DNA of 64,000 nucleotides, taken from assembly GCF_027923385.1 (NCBI RefSeq), contig NZ_BSEC01000001.1, forward strand, positions 1,376,501-1,440,500, written 5' to 3'. Below, one piece after another: positions 16,763 to 24,800 of this stretch. Below the pieces are notes generated by a model. The model had not been told where the DNA came from. It did no database searches and saw only the letters and a program-made list of their open reading frames with translations. Within the stretch, counting starts at the first letter, position 1; the number at the start of each line of letters is the position of its first letter. Source of the DNA: Methylocystis echinoides (GTDB taxonomy: Bacteria; Pseudomonadota; Alphaproteobacteria; Rhizobiales; Beijerinckiaceae). A program made the position numbers and the translations under genes.

Positions 16763-17111
16763 CTTAGGATTCTCTCTAGAGGTTCCATAGAAGGGTTTGG
16801 GTGAACGCGCGTTCGCCGGCGGGGTGAATGCCCGTTCACAGTGGGATGAACGCCTGTTCGGGTGTGGGGGGAACGCTCATTCACTGCGATGCGTGTATTT
16901 GGCTTCGTAGTTTTCGCGTCGTGATCCTTCGATGAACGATCGCCAGCCGCGCCGCCGTCGGAGGCAGGGTGGCGTCCTCGGCGATTTGGTCCAGCCACAC
17001 AAAGCGGTCGCGCGTGAAGGTGTCGCCATGGCGCTCCGGCGCGTTATCCGGAATGCCGCTTTCCGGCAACGCGTCAAGGGGGTTGCCGGCTCCGACTGTT
17101 TGATCAGTCAT
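16763..17111 (-). pseudogene. Relic of a phage/plasmid-type replication gene
   Basis: The first 50 codons (MTDQTVGAGNPLDALPESGI...) match the start of the gene at 61837-62355, including the shared RDR-WL-Q-A-D and AARLAIV segments. The winged-helix part is then missing. Another frame resumes with a linker containing VNERSPHTRTGVHP and VHPNPSMEPLER, the same type of linker as at 61837-61892. The bases between 16768 and 16800 also align with those at 61840-61875. It is a deletion and frameshift relic of a second copy of that replication module, cut short by the IS5 insertion. Confidence 0.75.
16800..16885. repeat. Four iteron-like palindromic repeats, 22-23 bp period
   Basis: Four degenerate copies of the 18-base palindrome GGTGAACGNNCGTTCACC start at 16800, 16823, 16845 and 16868, spaced 23, 22 and 23 bases apart. 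The same unit at the same spacing occurs three times at 61876-61939, also inside the linker of the homologous gene. The array has drifted (for example GGTGAATG and GGGGAACG), as expected of a dead origin. Confidence 0.8.
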
Positions 17112-17335
17112 TTAGGATGCTGCCCATTTACCCGGCCAGGTTGTTGCGACTGGCCGTGGCTATTCGTTCAGGGCGCACGTGACAAACGGCGCGGGGTGCG
17201 ATCAGGCGCCACAAACGGATCGGCCGGCGCCTTTCATTTATCTATGAAGCTGATAGCTAATTTGTTAGCTTGTCGCGAGATGTTTGCCGATAGCATGAGA
17301 AAAACATGCAAAAAGTTTCAGCCTGCGTTTTCGAT

Positions 17336-17363
17336 TTGACAAAATATCTACCAACTGTATAGG
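17336..17363 (+). promoter_or_regulatory. Sigma-70-type promoter for the PepSY gene
   Basis: TTGACA (17336) and TATAGG (17358) are separated by 16 bases. Transcription would start near 17370, which argues for translation from the GTG at 17414 rather than the in-frame GTG at 17369. Confidence 0.6.
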
Positions 17364-17413
17364 AAAAAGTGCGGAGCGAGCGATCCCCGGCTTCGCCGCG
17401 AGGGAGGGTCGTC

Positions 17414-18937
17414 GTGCCGGTTCTGCTCTTTGTCCATCGCTGGATCGGCGTTGCGCTCGCCATTTTCATGGTCGGCTGGCTTTCGTCTGGACTCGTGATC
17501 GCGAATTCGGATTCGATCGCCTTGTCGCGCGCGGCGCAGCTTGCACATCAGCCGCTGCTCGATCTGCAGCCGGGCTGGCTCTCTGCGGAGACGGCGATCG
17601 CGACATCCTCGGCGCGTCTGCCGGAGAGTTTTACACGAGGCGCCATCATCGCCGAGGCGCGTCTGGCGCGGATCGGAGATACGCCGGCCTGGATCGTCGA
17701 AAACACTCGCGGCGAGAAACACGCCGTTTCCGCCATCGACGGCGCGCCGATCGACATCTCGCCCAGGATTGCGGAACAGATCGTGCAAAGCTGGTTATCG
17801 ACGGAAAAGAGCGTCGCGGGGATTGCCTGGCTCGATACGGCGGAATCTGTAATCGGCGTGCGCAGCGCCGAGGCGCTCAAGCCATTTCATCGCCTTTCCG
17901 CGCTGGATGGCGAGGGGACGATTTTCGTCGTCTCCGCGAAGACCGGCGATGTCGTGCAGGCGGCCACGCGACTCGAGCGCGGGCTGTATTATGCGGGGGC
18001 CTGGCTGCATCTGTTTCGGCCCCTCGACCTCCTGAATGCGGGCGACTTCCGACGCACGGCGTTGAGCTGGGCCGGTGGCTTCGCTTTCATCGGCGCGCTA
18101 ACAGGGATCGTCGTCGGTCTCGTGAAATGGCGACCGGGCCTGTTTGGTCGACCGACCTACAGTCGGGGCCGCACACAGCCTTATCGTGAAAAATGGCTCA
18201 CCTATCATTTCTGGGCGGGGCTGATCGGCGGCGTATTCGTGGCGGGCTGGGCTGGAAGCGGTTTTCTCTCGACCAATCCCGGACAGATATTCTCCCCTGC
18301 CGCCGCAAGCCCGGCGGAACTGGCGCGCTACTATGGCTCCGCGCAACAGCGCGACGGCGGACCGCTTCCGCAAGTGACAGAGAAGGCCGTCGAATTGCGC
18401 TGGAGCCGCCTGGGCGACGCCTCTGTTCTTTACGCCTATGATCGGGACGGTTTGCGTCAGCCGCTTGGCGGCGGTTCGGCGTCGATCGACGACGCAGGCC
18501 TCGCCGCCGCCGCGACGCGCCTTGCGGGCGCAACCGCTCTCGCGGGGCGTGAACGGCTTGAAAACTACGACAGTTATTACGTCGCCGGCCACGGGCAGAG
18601 CGCAACCGAGCGGCCGCTGCCCGTTCTGCGCGTCGATCTCGCCGACGCCGGCCATACGTCGCTTTACGTCGATCCCGCCGACGGGCGCCTGCTTCTCAAA
18701 CTGGATGACAGCCGCCGCACGTTCCGCTGGCTGTATTCTGCAATTCATCACTGGGATTTCGGCTGGTTCCGCAACCATCACGCGGCGCGTCGAGGCTGGA
18801 TCGTGAGCTGGGCTTTGCTCGGTCTCGTGCTGGCCGTGAGCGCGGCGACGCTCGCCTGGCGGCGCCTCAAGCGCAGCGTCCCGTCTCTGGCCCTCCCTTC
18901 GCAAAAGGCGCGGTCCTCGGTCGCGCGGGCCCAGTGA
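17414..18937 (+). CDS. PepSY-domain membrane protein, possible membrane reductase
   Basis: This protein of about 507 residues has four main hydrophobic helices: at the N-terminus (LLFVHRWIGVALAIFMVGWLSSG), near 220-240 (FAFIGALTGIVVGLVKW), near 270-290, and at the C-terminus (WIVSWALLGLVLAVSAATLAW). It has PepSY-type periplasmic segments between them and conserved His residues in LFVHRW, TYHFWAG and AIHHWDF. PepSY membrane proteins of this layout often accompany TonB-dependent metal uptake and can act as transmembrane reductases. The GTG at 17414 was chosen because AGGGAGGG precedes it and a promoter lies at 17336-17363. Confidence 0.75.
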   Translation: MPVLLFVHRWIGVALAIFMVGWLSSGLVIANSDSIALSRAAQLAHQPLLDLQPGWLSAETAIATSSARLPESFTRGAIIAEARLARIGDTPAWIVENTRGEKHAVSAIDGAPIDISPRIAEQIVQSWLSTEKSVAGIAWLDTAESVIGVRSAEALKPFHRLSALDGEGTIFVVSAKTGDVVQAATRLERGLYYAGAWLHLFRPLDLLNAGDFRRTALSWAGGFAFIGALTGIVVGLVKWRPGLFGRPTYSRGRTQPYREKWLTYHFWAGLIGGVFVAGWAGSGFLSTNPGQIFSPAAASPAELARYYGSAQQRDGGPLPQVTEKAVELRWSRLGDASVLYAYDRDGLRQPLGGGSASIDDAGLAAAATRLAGATALAGRERLENYDSYYVAGHGQSATERPLPVLRVDLADAGHTSLYVDPADGRLLLKLDDSRRTFRWLYSAIHHWDFGWFRNHHAARRGWIVSWALLGLVLAVSAATLAWRRLKRSVPSLALPSQKARSSVARAQ

Positions 18938-18967
18938 ACGAGTCCAACATCGGAGCTTCGAACAGCC

Positions 18968-19882
18968 ATGCGTGACGTCTTTGCCAAGATCCTTTGTTCA
19001 TCGAGCGCCGCCGTGTTCATCGTCGCAGTGATGGGCGCCGCCGCCGGCGCCCCACAACTGTCGCCGGCATGGAAGCAGTGCCACGCGGCCGATCCCGAAG
19101 AGCGCATCAAAGGCTGCGCGCTGGTTCTCGCCGACGCCAGAAAGGAGCCGCGTCACAATCTCCATGCGGCTCATGTCAATCGGGGCGCGGCCTATCAGGC
19201 GAAAGGCGACTACGCGCGCGCAATCGAGGACTACGGTCAGGCGCTGCAGATCGAGCCGGGCTCGGTCGCAGCGCTGCTCGCGCGCGCCGCGGCGTATCAG
19301 GCGAAGGGCGATTTAGACGCTGCGCTTGCGGATGATTCGCAGGCGATCGCCAGGGACAGGAAGAACGCCGCCGCCTATCTCGCGCGCGCGTCTATCCTGC
19401 GCGCCAAAGGTGAAGGCGAAAAGGCCCTCGGCGATCTCGACGAGGCCGCGTCACTCGACAGGAAATCCGGCGCCGCCCTCGCCGCGCGCGCAAATTATCA
19501 TCACGCCAGTGGCGATCATGAACGCGCGATTGCGGAATATTCCGACGCCTTGGCGCGTGAGCCCAATTATGTGCCCGCGCTGATCGGACGCGGTGCCTGC
19601 CATTACGCCAAAGCCGATTACGACAAGGCGCTCATCGATCTCGACGCGGCGGTGAAGAGGGACCCCAGCAACGCGACGGCGCTGCTCAGCCGCGCCAACG
19701 CCTGGCGCGGCAAGAAGGATTACGCGCGGGCGAAGGCTGATTACGAGGCGGCGGTGGCGCTGAAGCCCGATCTTTCGGCGGCGCGCAAGGGCGACGAGGA
19801 CGTCTCGAAAATTCTGGCGCGACAGGCCACGACCAACGCCGCGACCCCCGAGGCTGCTGCGTCGCCACAGGTCCCGCAATAA
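18968..19882 (+). CDS. Exported tetratricopeptide-repeat protein
   Basis: This 304-residue protein has a signal peptide (to about AAAGAP) and then roughly six consecutive TPR units from residue 60 to 270, with typical pairs such as GAAYQAKGDYARAIEDYGQA and ARANYHHASGDHERAI. Two cysteines (KQCHAADPEER and KGCALV) precede the repeats and may form a disulphide. TPR arrays bind partner proteins, and the partner is unknown. It starts 30 bases after the PepSY gene, so co-transcription is likely. The C-terminus is a low-complexity Ala/Pro tail. Confidence 0.8.
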   Translation: MRDVFAKILCSSSAAVFIVAVMGAAAGAPQLSPAWKQCHAADPEERIKGCALVLADARKEPRHNLHAAHVNRGAAYQAKGDYARAIEDYGQALQIEPGSVAALLARAAAYQAKGDLDAALADDSQAIARDRKNAAAYLARASILRAKGEGEKALGDLDEAASLDRKSGAALAARANYHHASGDHERAIAEYSDALAREPNYVPALIGRGACHYAKADYDKALIDLDAAVKRDPSNATALLSRANAWRGKKDYARAKADYEAAVALKPDLSAARKGDEDVSKILARQATTNAATPEAAASPQVPQ

Positions 19883-19922
19883 GGATTATCCGGCGCGCCC
19901 TCAGGGCGCCCGCCGGCCTTTC

Positions 19923-20342
19923 CTATTTCGCCGCGTTCTGCGCGTCCTCGACAAAGACGCCCTTTTCCCAGACGCCCGCCTTGAGAACCTTGCCGTCCTT
20001 GTCGGTGAGAACGCCGCGTCCGTTTGGCTGATCGTCTCTGAATTCCCCGGCCCATCTATTCCGGTTCGGACTCGTGTAGACGCCCGGACCGTCTCTGCGG
20101 TCGAATTTGAAGCCGCCAACGTATTTCTGGCCGTCGGGATAAACCATCGCGCCCTGGCCGTGGCGCTTGTCATCCTTGAACCCGCCGACATAGGTCGACC
20201 AGTCGTCGTAGGTGTAGCTCCCGTCACAATCCGTCCAGGCGATCTTGCGGCTCGTGGGGCAGGGCGGCTGCTTGCTTTGCGCCGCCGCGAGCTGCGGCGC
20301 GGCGACGAGCATGGCGGCGGAGAGGATCAGCGAACGCAACAT
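19923..20342 (-). CDS. Exported MORN-repeat protein
   Basis: This 139-residue protein has a signal peptide (MLRSLILSAAMLVAAPQLAAAQ) followed by about four MORN motifs (YVGGFKDDKRHGQGAMVYPDG and further units with GxGxx spacing). Two cysteines (PPCPTS and TDCDGSY) sit before the repeats. MORN repeats mediate membrane or protein contacts, and the specific role is unknown. It is convergent with the TPR gene and divergent from the arylsulfotransferase-like gene. Confidence 0.8.
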   Translation of the reverse strand: MLRSLILSAAMLVAAPQLAAAQSKQPPCPTSRKIAWTDCDGSYTYDDWSTYVGGFKDDKRHGQGAMVYPDGQKYVGGFKFDRRDGPGVYTSPNRNRWAGEFRDDQPNGRGVLTDKDGKVLKAGVWEKGVFVEDAQNAAK

Positions 20343-20506
20343 TTCTCGAGGGTCTCCGGTTCAATGGGAAAGCGGCGAGGCAATGCTAAAATCTATCCAT
20401 AAGAAAGATAAATGAATTGGAAGGAGGAAGCGTCTGTCAAGAAAATTGATGAAAATAGCTGTAAATCATAATTCTCGACGAGGGAAAATTTTGTCGTAGA
20501 CGTGTA

Positions 20507-20534
20507 TTGCATACAAAAATGATAGGAATATAAT
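20507..20534 (+). promoter_or_regulatory. Promoter with shared CATACAAA spacer motif
   Basis: TTGCAT (20507) and TATAAT (20529) are 16 bases apart. The spacer ACAAAAATGATAGGAA resembles those before the genes at 37830 and 39718. Transcription would begin near 20541, downstream of the first in-frame ATG at 20533. Confidence 0.6.
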
Positions 20535-20568
20535 GCGCCCAGACGGCAAGCAAAGAGAGGTCTGGGCC

Positions 20569-21981
20569 ATGGCGAGAGCACAAGCGGCGACAGCGCGTGG
20601 CGCGCGAGAGGGTTTCGGGCCCCACCTCCTTCTGGCTCTCGGCGCATCGCTCCTGCTCCTGGCGCAGGCACGCGCGGAGCCGAGCGTTTTCCCGACCGGC
20701 GTGACGATCTACGATCCGACGCGCGCCTATAATTCCTACGTGCTCTTCCCCGGCGGCGACGACGTGTCTCGTCTGATCGATCTGACCGGCAAGGTCGTTC
20801 ACGAATGGAAATACACGGGCCAACCGGTCGCCTTCATCGATCCGGCGCTCGTCGGCGGCAGCCGTGGCCACATCTTCGTGACGCTGGCGACTGAAGAGGG
20901 CAAGGGAACAGATCTCGTGCCGGGCCGCGCGCAGACCCGTATCCGCAAAGCGGTTGGCGAAGTTGACTGGAGCGGCGCCAAGATCTGGGAGTTCGGCCCC
21001 AATGCGCCGGGCGGACGCGCGCAGCAGCATCACGACATCGCGCGCCTGCCGAACGGCAATACGCTTGTGCTCGCCAATGTCGTCTATCCGCTGCCGGGCT
21101 TCAGCGCCCCGCAGGTCCTCGACGACGTCGCCTATGAGGTGAACGCCGACGGCGACATTGTCTGGCAATGGGCAGCCTCCGACCATCTCGACGAAATCGG
21201 CTTCACGGCCGAGGAGCTGAAGCTCATCAAGGCGTCGAAAAGCGCCGATTATCTTCACGTCAACAATCTCAAGCCCGTGGGTCCGAACCACTGGTATGAT
21301 GAAGGCGATTCACGCTTCGCGCCGGATAATCTCATCTTCGATTCACGCTCGGCGAATTTCATCGCCGTCATCGATCGCAAGACGCGCAAGATCGTCTGGA
21401 CCCTCGGCCCGCATTATCCGCCCATATCGGAAGACGGCAGCACGACCTCGCGCAAGACGCCGCGACCTGTCGATCAGATTTCGGGGCAGCATGATGCGCA
21501 AATCATTCCCAAGGGGCTTCCTGGGGCCGGCAACCTGCTTGTATTCGACAATCAGGGGGAGGCCGGCTATCCGCATGCCGCGGTGAGTTACACTGGCGGC
21601 TCGCGCGTTCTCGAAATCAATCCCGTCACCCGGGAGATCGTCTGGCAATATACGGGCGCGAGTTCGGGGCAGCCTGGCTGGGCGTTCCGCAGCACGCATA
21701 TCAGTAATGCGCGCCGTTTGCCGAATGGCAATACCTTCATCGATGAAGGCCAGATCGGCCGCTTTTTTCAGGTGACGCCCGAGGGCGACATCGTCTGGGA
21801 ATACATCAACCCCTATCCGCGCCGTGGCAAGGATCCGGAGACGGGAAAGCCGACAGTGAACCATGCGGTCTATCGCGCCCAGCCGGTTCCTTACGACTGG
21901 GCGCCGGAGGGAACGCCGCATGGCGAGACCGCGGTGACGCCGCCTGAAAACAGCGCTTTCCACATCTCGGCCAGCAAGTGA
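20569..21981 (+). CDS. Exported arylsulfotransferase-like beta-propeller protein
   Basis: This protein of about 470 residues has a signal segment (HLLLALGASLLLLAQARA) and repeated propeller blades with the signatures HHDIARLPNGNTLVLAN, DGDIVWQWAA, HDAQIIPKG and HISNARRLPNGNTFIDEGQ. These are typical of the arylsulfotransferase (ASST) superfamily. Classical ASSTs move sulfate between phenols in the periplasm using conserved His and Arg residues, and several candidate His are present (HHD, HVN, GQHDAQ). The real substrate is unknown. The ATG at 20569 was preferred because the promoter overlaps the ATG at 20533. Two small genes and a cupin gene follow closely. Confidence 0.75.
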   Translation: MARAQAATARGAREGFGPHLLLALGASLLLLAQARAEPSVFPTGVTIYDPTRAYNSYVLFPGGDDVSRLIDLTGKVVHEWKYTGQPVAFIDPALVGGSRGHIFVTLATEEGKGTDLVPGRAQTRIRKAVGEVDWSGAKIWEFGPNAPGGRAQQHHDIARLPNGNTLVLANVVYPLPGFSAPQVLDDVAYEVNADGDIVWQWAASDHLDEIGFTAEELKLIKASKSADYLHVNNLKPVGPNHWYDEGDSRFAPDNLIFDSRSANFIAVIDRKTRKIVWTLGPHYPPISEDGSTTSRKTPRPVDQISGQHDAQIIPKGLPGAGNLLVFDNQGEAGYPHAAVSYTGGSRVLEINPVTREIVWQYTGASSGQPGWAFRSTHISNARRLPNGNTFIDEGQIGRFFQVTPEGDIVWEYINPYPRRGKDPETGKPTVNHAVYRAQPVPYDWAPEGTPHGETAVTPPENSAFHISASK

Positions 21982-21997
21982 CGCAAGGGGAAAGATC

Positions 21998-22174
21998 ATG
22001 TTCCATGTTTATCTGATCAAGATCGACGCTGATCCCGTGGGAGTCGCCGCGCAAGCGCCGGAAGGTTACCGCTTCTATGCGATTTCACAGGATTTCCGCG
22101 AACTCGAGCAACTCGTGTTCAGCGCCCCCGACGATATCAGAAGCGCGGCGCTCACTCTTTCCGGCAGGGCCTGA
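21998..22174 (+). CDS. 58-residue soluble protein
   Basis: ATG 21998 follows AAGGGGAAAG, 16 bases after the arylsulfotransferase-like stop. The product (MFHVYLIKIDADPVGVAAQAPEGYRF...) is a compact alpha/beta sequence with normal composition. The spacing, ribosome-binding site and following gene indicate a translated member of this operon. No family was recognised. Confidence 0.6.
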   Translation: MFHVYLIKIDADPVGVAAQAPEGYRFYAISQDFRELEQLVFSAPDDIRSAALTLSGRA

Positions 22175-22189
22175 GAAGGGAAGACGCGC

Positions 22190-22366
22190 ATGCCGGCGTT
22201 CGTGGCTCTTATATCGAAGCGCGCCGTCGAACCCTTGCAGGTTCTTGCTGTCGCCGCGATCCTCCTTGCGATTGCTGGCGTCCTCATCGTCGGCTTCGCG
22301 GCGATGATCTCTCCCCTCGCTGGCTGGGCGAACGCGCAGACACTGGCGAGTCTCGTGCCGGTCTAA
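22190..22366 (+). CDS. 58-residue single-pass membrane protein
   Basis: GAGAAGGGAAG precedes ATG 22190, which lies 15 bases after the previous stop. The product has one long hydrophobic helix (about residues 16-45, VLAVAAILLAIAGVLIVGFA) and short tails. It lies between the soluble 58-residue gene and the cupin gene, on the same strand and tightly spaced. It could be a membrane anchor for the neighbours, but no function can be assigned. Confidence 0.6.
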   Translation: MPAFVALISKRAVEPLQVLAVAAILLAIAGVLIVGFAAMISPLAGWANAQTLASLVPV

Positions 22367-22381
22367 CCCAAAGGCGCTTCC

Positions 22382-22876
22382 ATGAATGTCCTGTTGAAGA
22401 CGTCGCTTGGCGCCGGGCTTGTTGGCGTCGCCGCGCTGCTTCCCTTCGCCTTGCCGGTCATCGCCGAAACGGACGGCGGCTTCTTCCGGCTCACGCCGGA
22501 GCAGGTCGCCTTCAAGTCGCCGCTTGGCGCAGGCCCGTCGCAGGCGATCATCTATGGCGATCCGTCGAAGCCCGGCGTTTATGTGGTGCGCAATCGCTTC
22601 CCGCCCGGCGCGCACTCCAGGCCGCATTTTCATTCGCAGGATCGTCACGCGACCGTTATCAAGGGCGTCTGGTATACGGGCGTCGGCCCCAATCTTGATT
22701 TTTCCTCCGCCGTGCCGCTGAAGGAAGGCTCCTACATGCTGCATCCCGCAACCGGCGTTCATTGGGATGGCGCGGGCGATGAGGAAGTCATCGTGCAGAT
22801 CGTCGGCGTCGGTCCGGTGACGACGACTCCCGTCGATGCGGGCGAGCGGCCGGATAATTGGCCCAAGCCGAAATAG
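22382..22876 (+). CDS. Exported cupin-domain protein
   Basis: This 164-residue protein has a signal peptide (ending VIAETDG) and one cupin barrel. The metal-binding first motif is SRPHFHSQDRHATVIKGVWY near residue 80, and the second motif is TGVHWDGAGDEEVIVQI near residue 122. Three or four His residues can bind a divalent metal. Single-domain exported cupins may be small enzymes or sensors, and the substrate is unknown. It is the last gene of the set beginning at 20569 and convergent with the Rrf2 gene. Confidence 0.75.
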   Translation: MNVLLKTSLGAGLVGVAALLPFALPVIAETDGGFFRLTPEQVAFKSPLGAGPSQAIIYGDPSKPGVYVVRNRFPPGAHSRPHFHSQDRHATVIKGVWYTGVGPNLDFSSAVPLKEGSYMLHPATGVHWDGAGDEEVIVQIVGVGPVTTTPVDAGERPDNWPKPK

Positions 22877-22887
22877 AATGCGCAACG

Positions 22888-23322
22888 TCAGCGCAGGATC
22901 TGCGCCTCCCGGTTGCCGCGATTGCACAGAGCCGAAATAGTGGTGCGATCGAGGATGAGGGCGATGGAGTCGCGCACGTCCAGCATGATGTCGCGAATGG
23001 CGCAGGCGTCCTCGTCCGGGCAATCGGCGCAGCGCTGATAGGCGGTGCGGCTCGCGCAGGCGATGGGCGCGAGCGGGCCGTCCAGAATACGGATGATCTG
23101 CCCCACCGTGATCTTCTCCGCCGGCCGCGCCAGATGATAGCCGCCGCCCTTGCCCTTGCGGCTGTTGAGAATGCCGGCGTTGCGCAGCTCAACGAGAATG
23201 GCGTCGAGGAATTTCCGGGGGATATTGTTGGCGCTCGCAATGTCGCTGGCCAGGCATTTGCCTTCGGCCGCGGTGATGTGCATGAGCGCTTTCAGCCCGT
23301 ATTTGGCTTTGTTCGAGAGCAT
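22888..23322 (-). CDS. Rrf2-family transcriptional regulator with Fe-S cysteines
   Basis: This 144-residue protein has the Rrf2 winged helix (MLSNKAKYGLKALMHI and FLDAILVELRNAGILNSRKGKGGGYHLARP) and a cysteine cluster near residues 90-108 (CASRTAYQRCADCPDEDAC). Four cysteines suit an Fe-S cluster that senses redox state, nitric oxide or iron. The start at MLSNKAK is the family start, and the longer frame upstream is atypical. It lies between the cupin gene and the exbB/exbD/tonB operon on the minus strand and is the obvious candidate regulator of that uptake block. It is about half identical to the second Rrf2 protein at 38368-38817. Confidence 0.9.
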   Translation of the reverse strand: MLSNKAKYGLKALMHITAAEGKCLASDIASANNIPRKFLDAILVELRNAGILNSRKGKGGGYHLARPAEKITVGQIIRILDGPLAPIACASRTAYQRCADCPDEDACAIRDIMLDVRDSIALILDRTTISALCNRGNREAQILR

Positions 23323-23501
23323 GGTGAGTCGAGGGCCGCAACGGCCTCCTGTCGGGTAGGTGGGAAACTCGGGGTCCGGGCGGCCGGACACAGAGGAATT
23401 TAATCCCGACCCAATATATAGGAAGCGCTCGAAAAATCCTAAACTCTAATTTCGCGGCCGACCGCCTGGGGTCGCCGCAGACAGGGCGGCGGCGCGCGTG
23501 C

Positions 23502-23583
23502 AAAAACGCCCCAGGCAAAAGGGGGAGGGGGCCGCTATGAACGGGGATGCGGCCCCTCCCTCTTCCCCTCTGCCCGGGGCGTT
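23502..23583 (-). terminator. Long terminator behind the tonB-exbB-exbD operon
   Basis: A long, slightly imperfect hairpin runs from AACGCCCC through GCGGCCCC to its complement. Read on the minus strand it ends in GCGTTTTTG. It lies 10 bases after the exbD stop. Confidence 0.8.
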
Positions 23584-23592
23584 CCGCGCGCC

Positions 23593-24048
23593 CTATCGGG
23601 CGGCGGAGGCGGACCGGGGCCCCGAGGCGCCGCCCTCGGAGACCAGCGCCACCTTTATGTAGCCCGCGGCGTTGATCACGCCCATCGCCTCTGCGACCTT
23701 GCCATAGGCGACGGCCTTGTCGGCGCGAACATGGATACGGCGGTCCTTGTTGTTCTCGCTGTTCTCCTTGAGAACGGCGAGCAGACCCTCGACGCCGCTC
23801 GCCTCCTTCTTGTCGACGAAATAGGCGCCGCTCGCGTCGACGCTGACCACGATCGGCGGTTGCTGGTCGTTGAGCTGCTTGGCCTGCGTCTTCGGCAGAT
23901 CGACGGGAATCCCCGAGGTCATGAGCGGCGCGGCGACCATGAAGACGATGAGCAGCACCAGCATGACGTCGACGAGTGGGGTGACGTTGATGTCGGCGAT
24001 GGGTTGGGAATCGAATTCCGAATCGTGCTTACGCAACGCGAAGGCCAT
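23593..24048 (-). CDS. exbD: ExbD/TolR-family proton channel subunit
   Basis: This 151-residue protein has one N-terminal membrane helix containing the proton-carrying Asp (NVTPLVDVMLVLLIVFMV) and a periplasmic C-terminal domain (KAVAYGKVAEAMGVINAAGY). It works with ExbB to power TonB with the proton gradient. It overlaps exbB by 20 bases, which implies coupled translation. The TonB gene is upstream in the same operon. This association argues for ExbD rather than TolR. Confidence 0.9.
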   Translation of the reverse strand: MAFALRKHDSEFDSQPIADINVTPLVDVMLVLLIVFMVAAPLMTSGIPVDLPKTQAKQLNDQQPPIVVSVDASGAYFVDKKEASGVEGLLAVLKENSENNKDRRIHVRADKAVAYGKVAEAMGVINAAGYIKVALVSEGGASGPRSASAAR

Positions 24049-24772
24049 TGCGCTCTCCTCTCTTTGAAAGCTGACGGGACAGTTCGACCTCGAAGACGCC
24101 GATGAATGACGTCAGGCGTTTGCCGTAGGCGCCGATGTCGGTGCTGATCCGGTTGTAGAAGATCACCGCCGGAATGGCGGCGACGAGGCCGAGCGCAGTG
24201 GCGAAGAGCGCCTCGGCGATGCCCGGCGCCACCACTGCGAGGCTCGTGTTGTTGGAAGCCGCGATGCCCTGGAACGAGTTCATGATTCCCCAGACCGTGC
24301 CGAAGAGGCCGACGAAGGGCGCCACGGCGCCGATGGTGGCGAGGCCCGGCAGTCTGGATTGCAGATGATCGAGCGCGCTCGAGCTTGCCAGCTGGGCGAC
24401 GCGATGGACGCGATCCTGCAACGAGTCGCGCTGCGACTCCGTATAGACGAGATCGGCCGAACGGTTCTGTTCGTCGACCATCGCCTGATAGACCTGCACC
24501 AGCGGATCCGAGGGCGAGGCTTCGGCAAAGCTGTGGGCGACGGCAGCGACCGGCAGGCCGCCCTGAATGCTGGCGATCAACTTGTCGGCGCGCTTGTGCA
24601 GGATACGCAGGCGGAAAAGCTTTTCCGCAATAACCGCCCATCCCCAGGCAGACGCGATGATGAGCAGGATGATGACGCTCTTCACGATCGCGTCGGCCTG
24701 CAGGAAGAGCTCGATGGGCGTCAGCGTATGCGCGAGCGCCGCCGACGCGGTGGCTGTGACTGGTTCTGCCAT
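24029..24772 (-). CDS. exbB: ExbB/TolQ-family proton channel subunit
   Basis: This 247-residue protein has three helices: near 30-52 (SVIILLIIASAWGWAVIAE), near 150-170 (ATIGAVAPFVGLFGTVWGIMNSF, the conserved pore helix) and near 195-215 (EALFATALGLVAAIPAVIFYN). It forms the proton channel with ExbD. The start at MAEPVTATA was chosen because GGAAAGG precedes it and residues upstream lack family similarity. The gene follows tonB after 28 bases. Confidence 0.9.
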   Translation of the reverse strand: MAEPVTATASAALAHTLTPIELFLQADAIVKSVIILLIIASAWGWAVIAEKLFRLRILHKRADKLIASIQGGLPVAAVAHSFAEASPSDPLVQVYQAMVDEQNRSADLVYTESQRDSLQDRVHRVAQLASSSALDHLQSRLPGLATIGAVAPFVGLFGTVWGIMNSFQGIAASNNTSLAVVAPGIAEALFATALGLVAAIPAVIFYNRISTDIGAYGKRLTSFIGVFEVELSRQLSKRGERNGLRVA

Positions 24773-24800
24773 TATACTACCTTTCCATTTGGAAGAGCGA

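Noticed and set aside
16800..16885. A CRISPR array or transcription-factor operator cluster
   Set aside because: The 22-23 bp period leaves only 4-5 bases between palindromes, and the homologous array lies inside an initiator gene. An iteron origin fits better.
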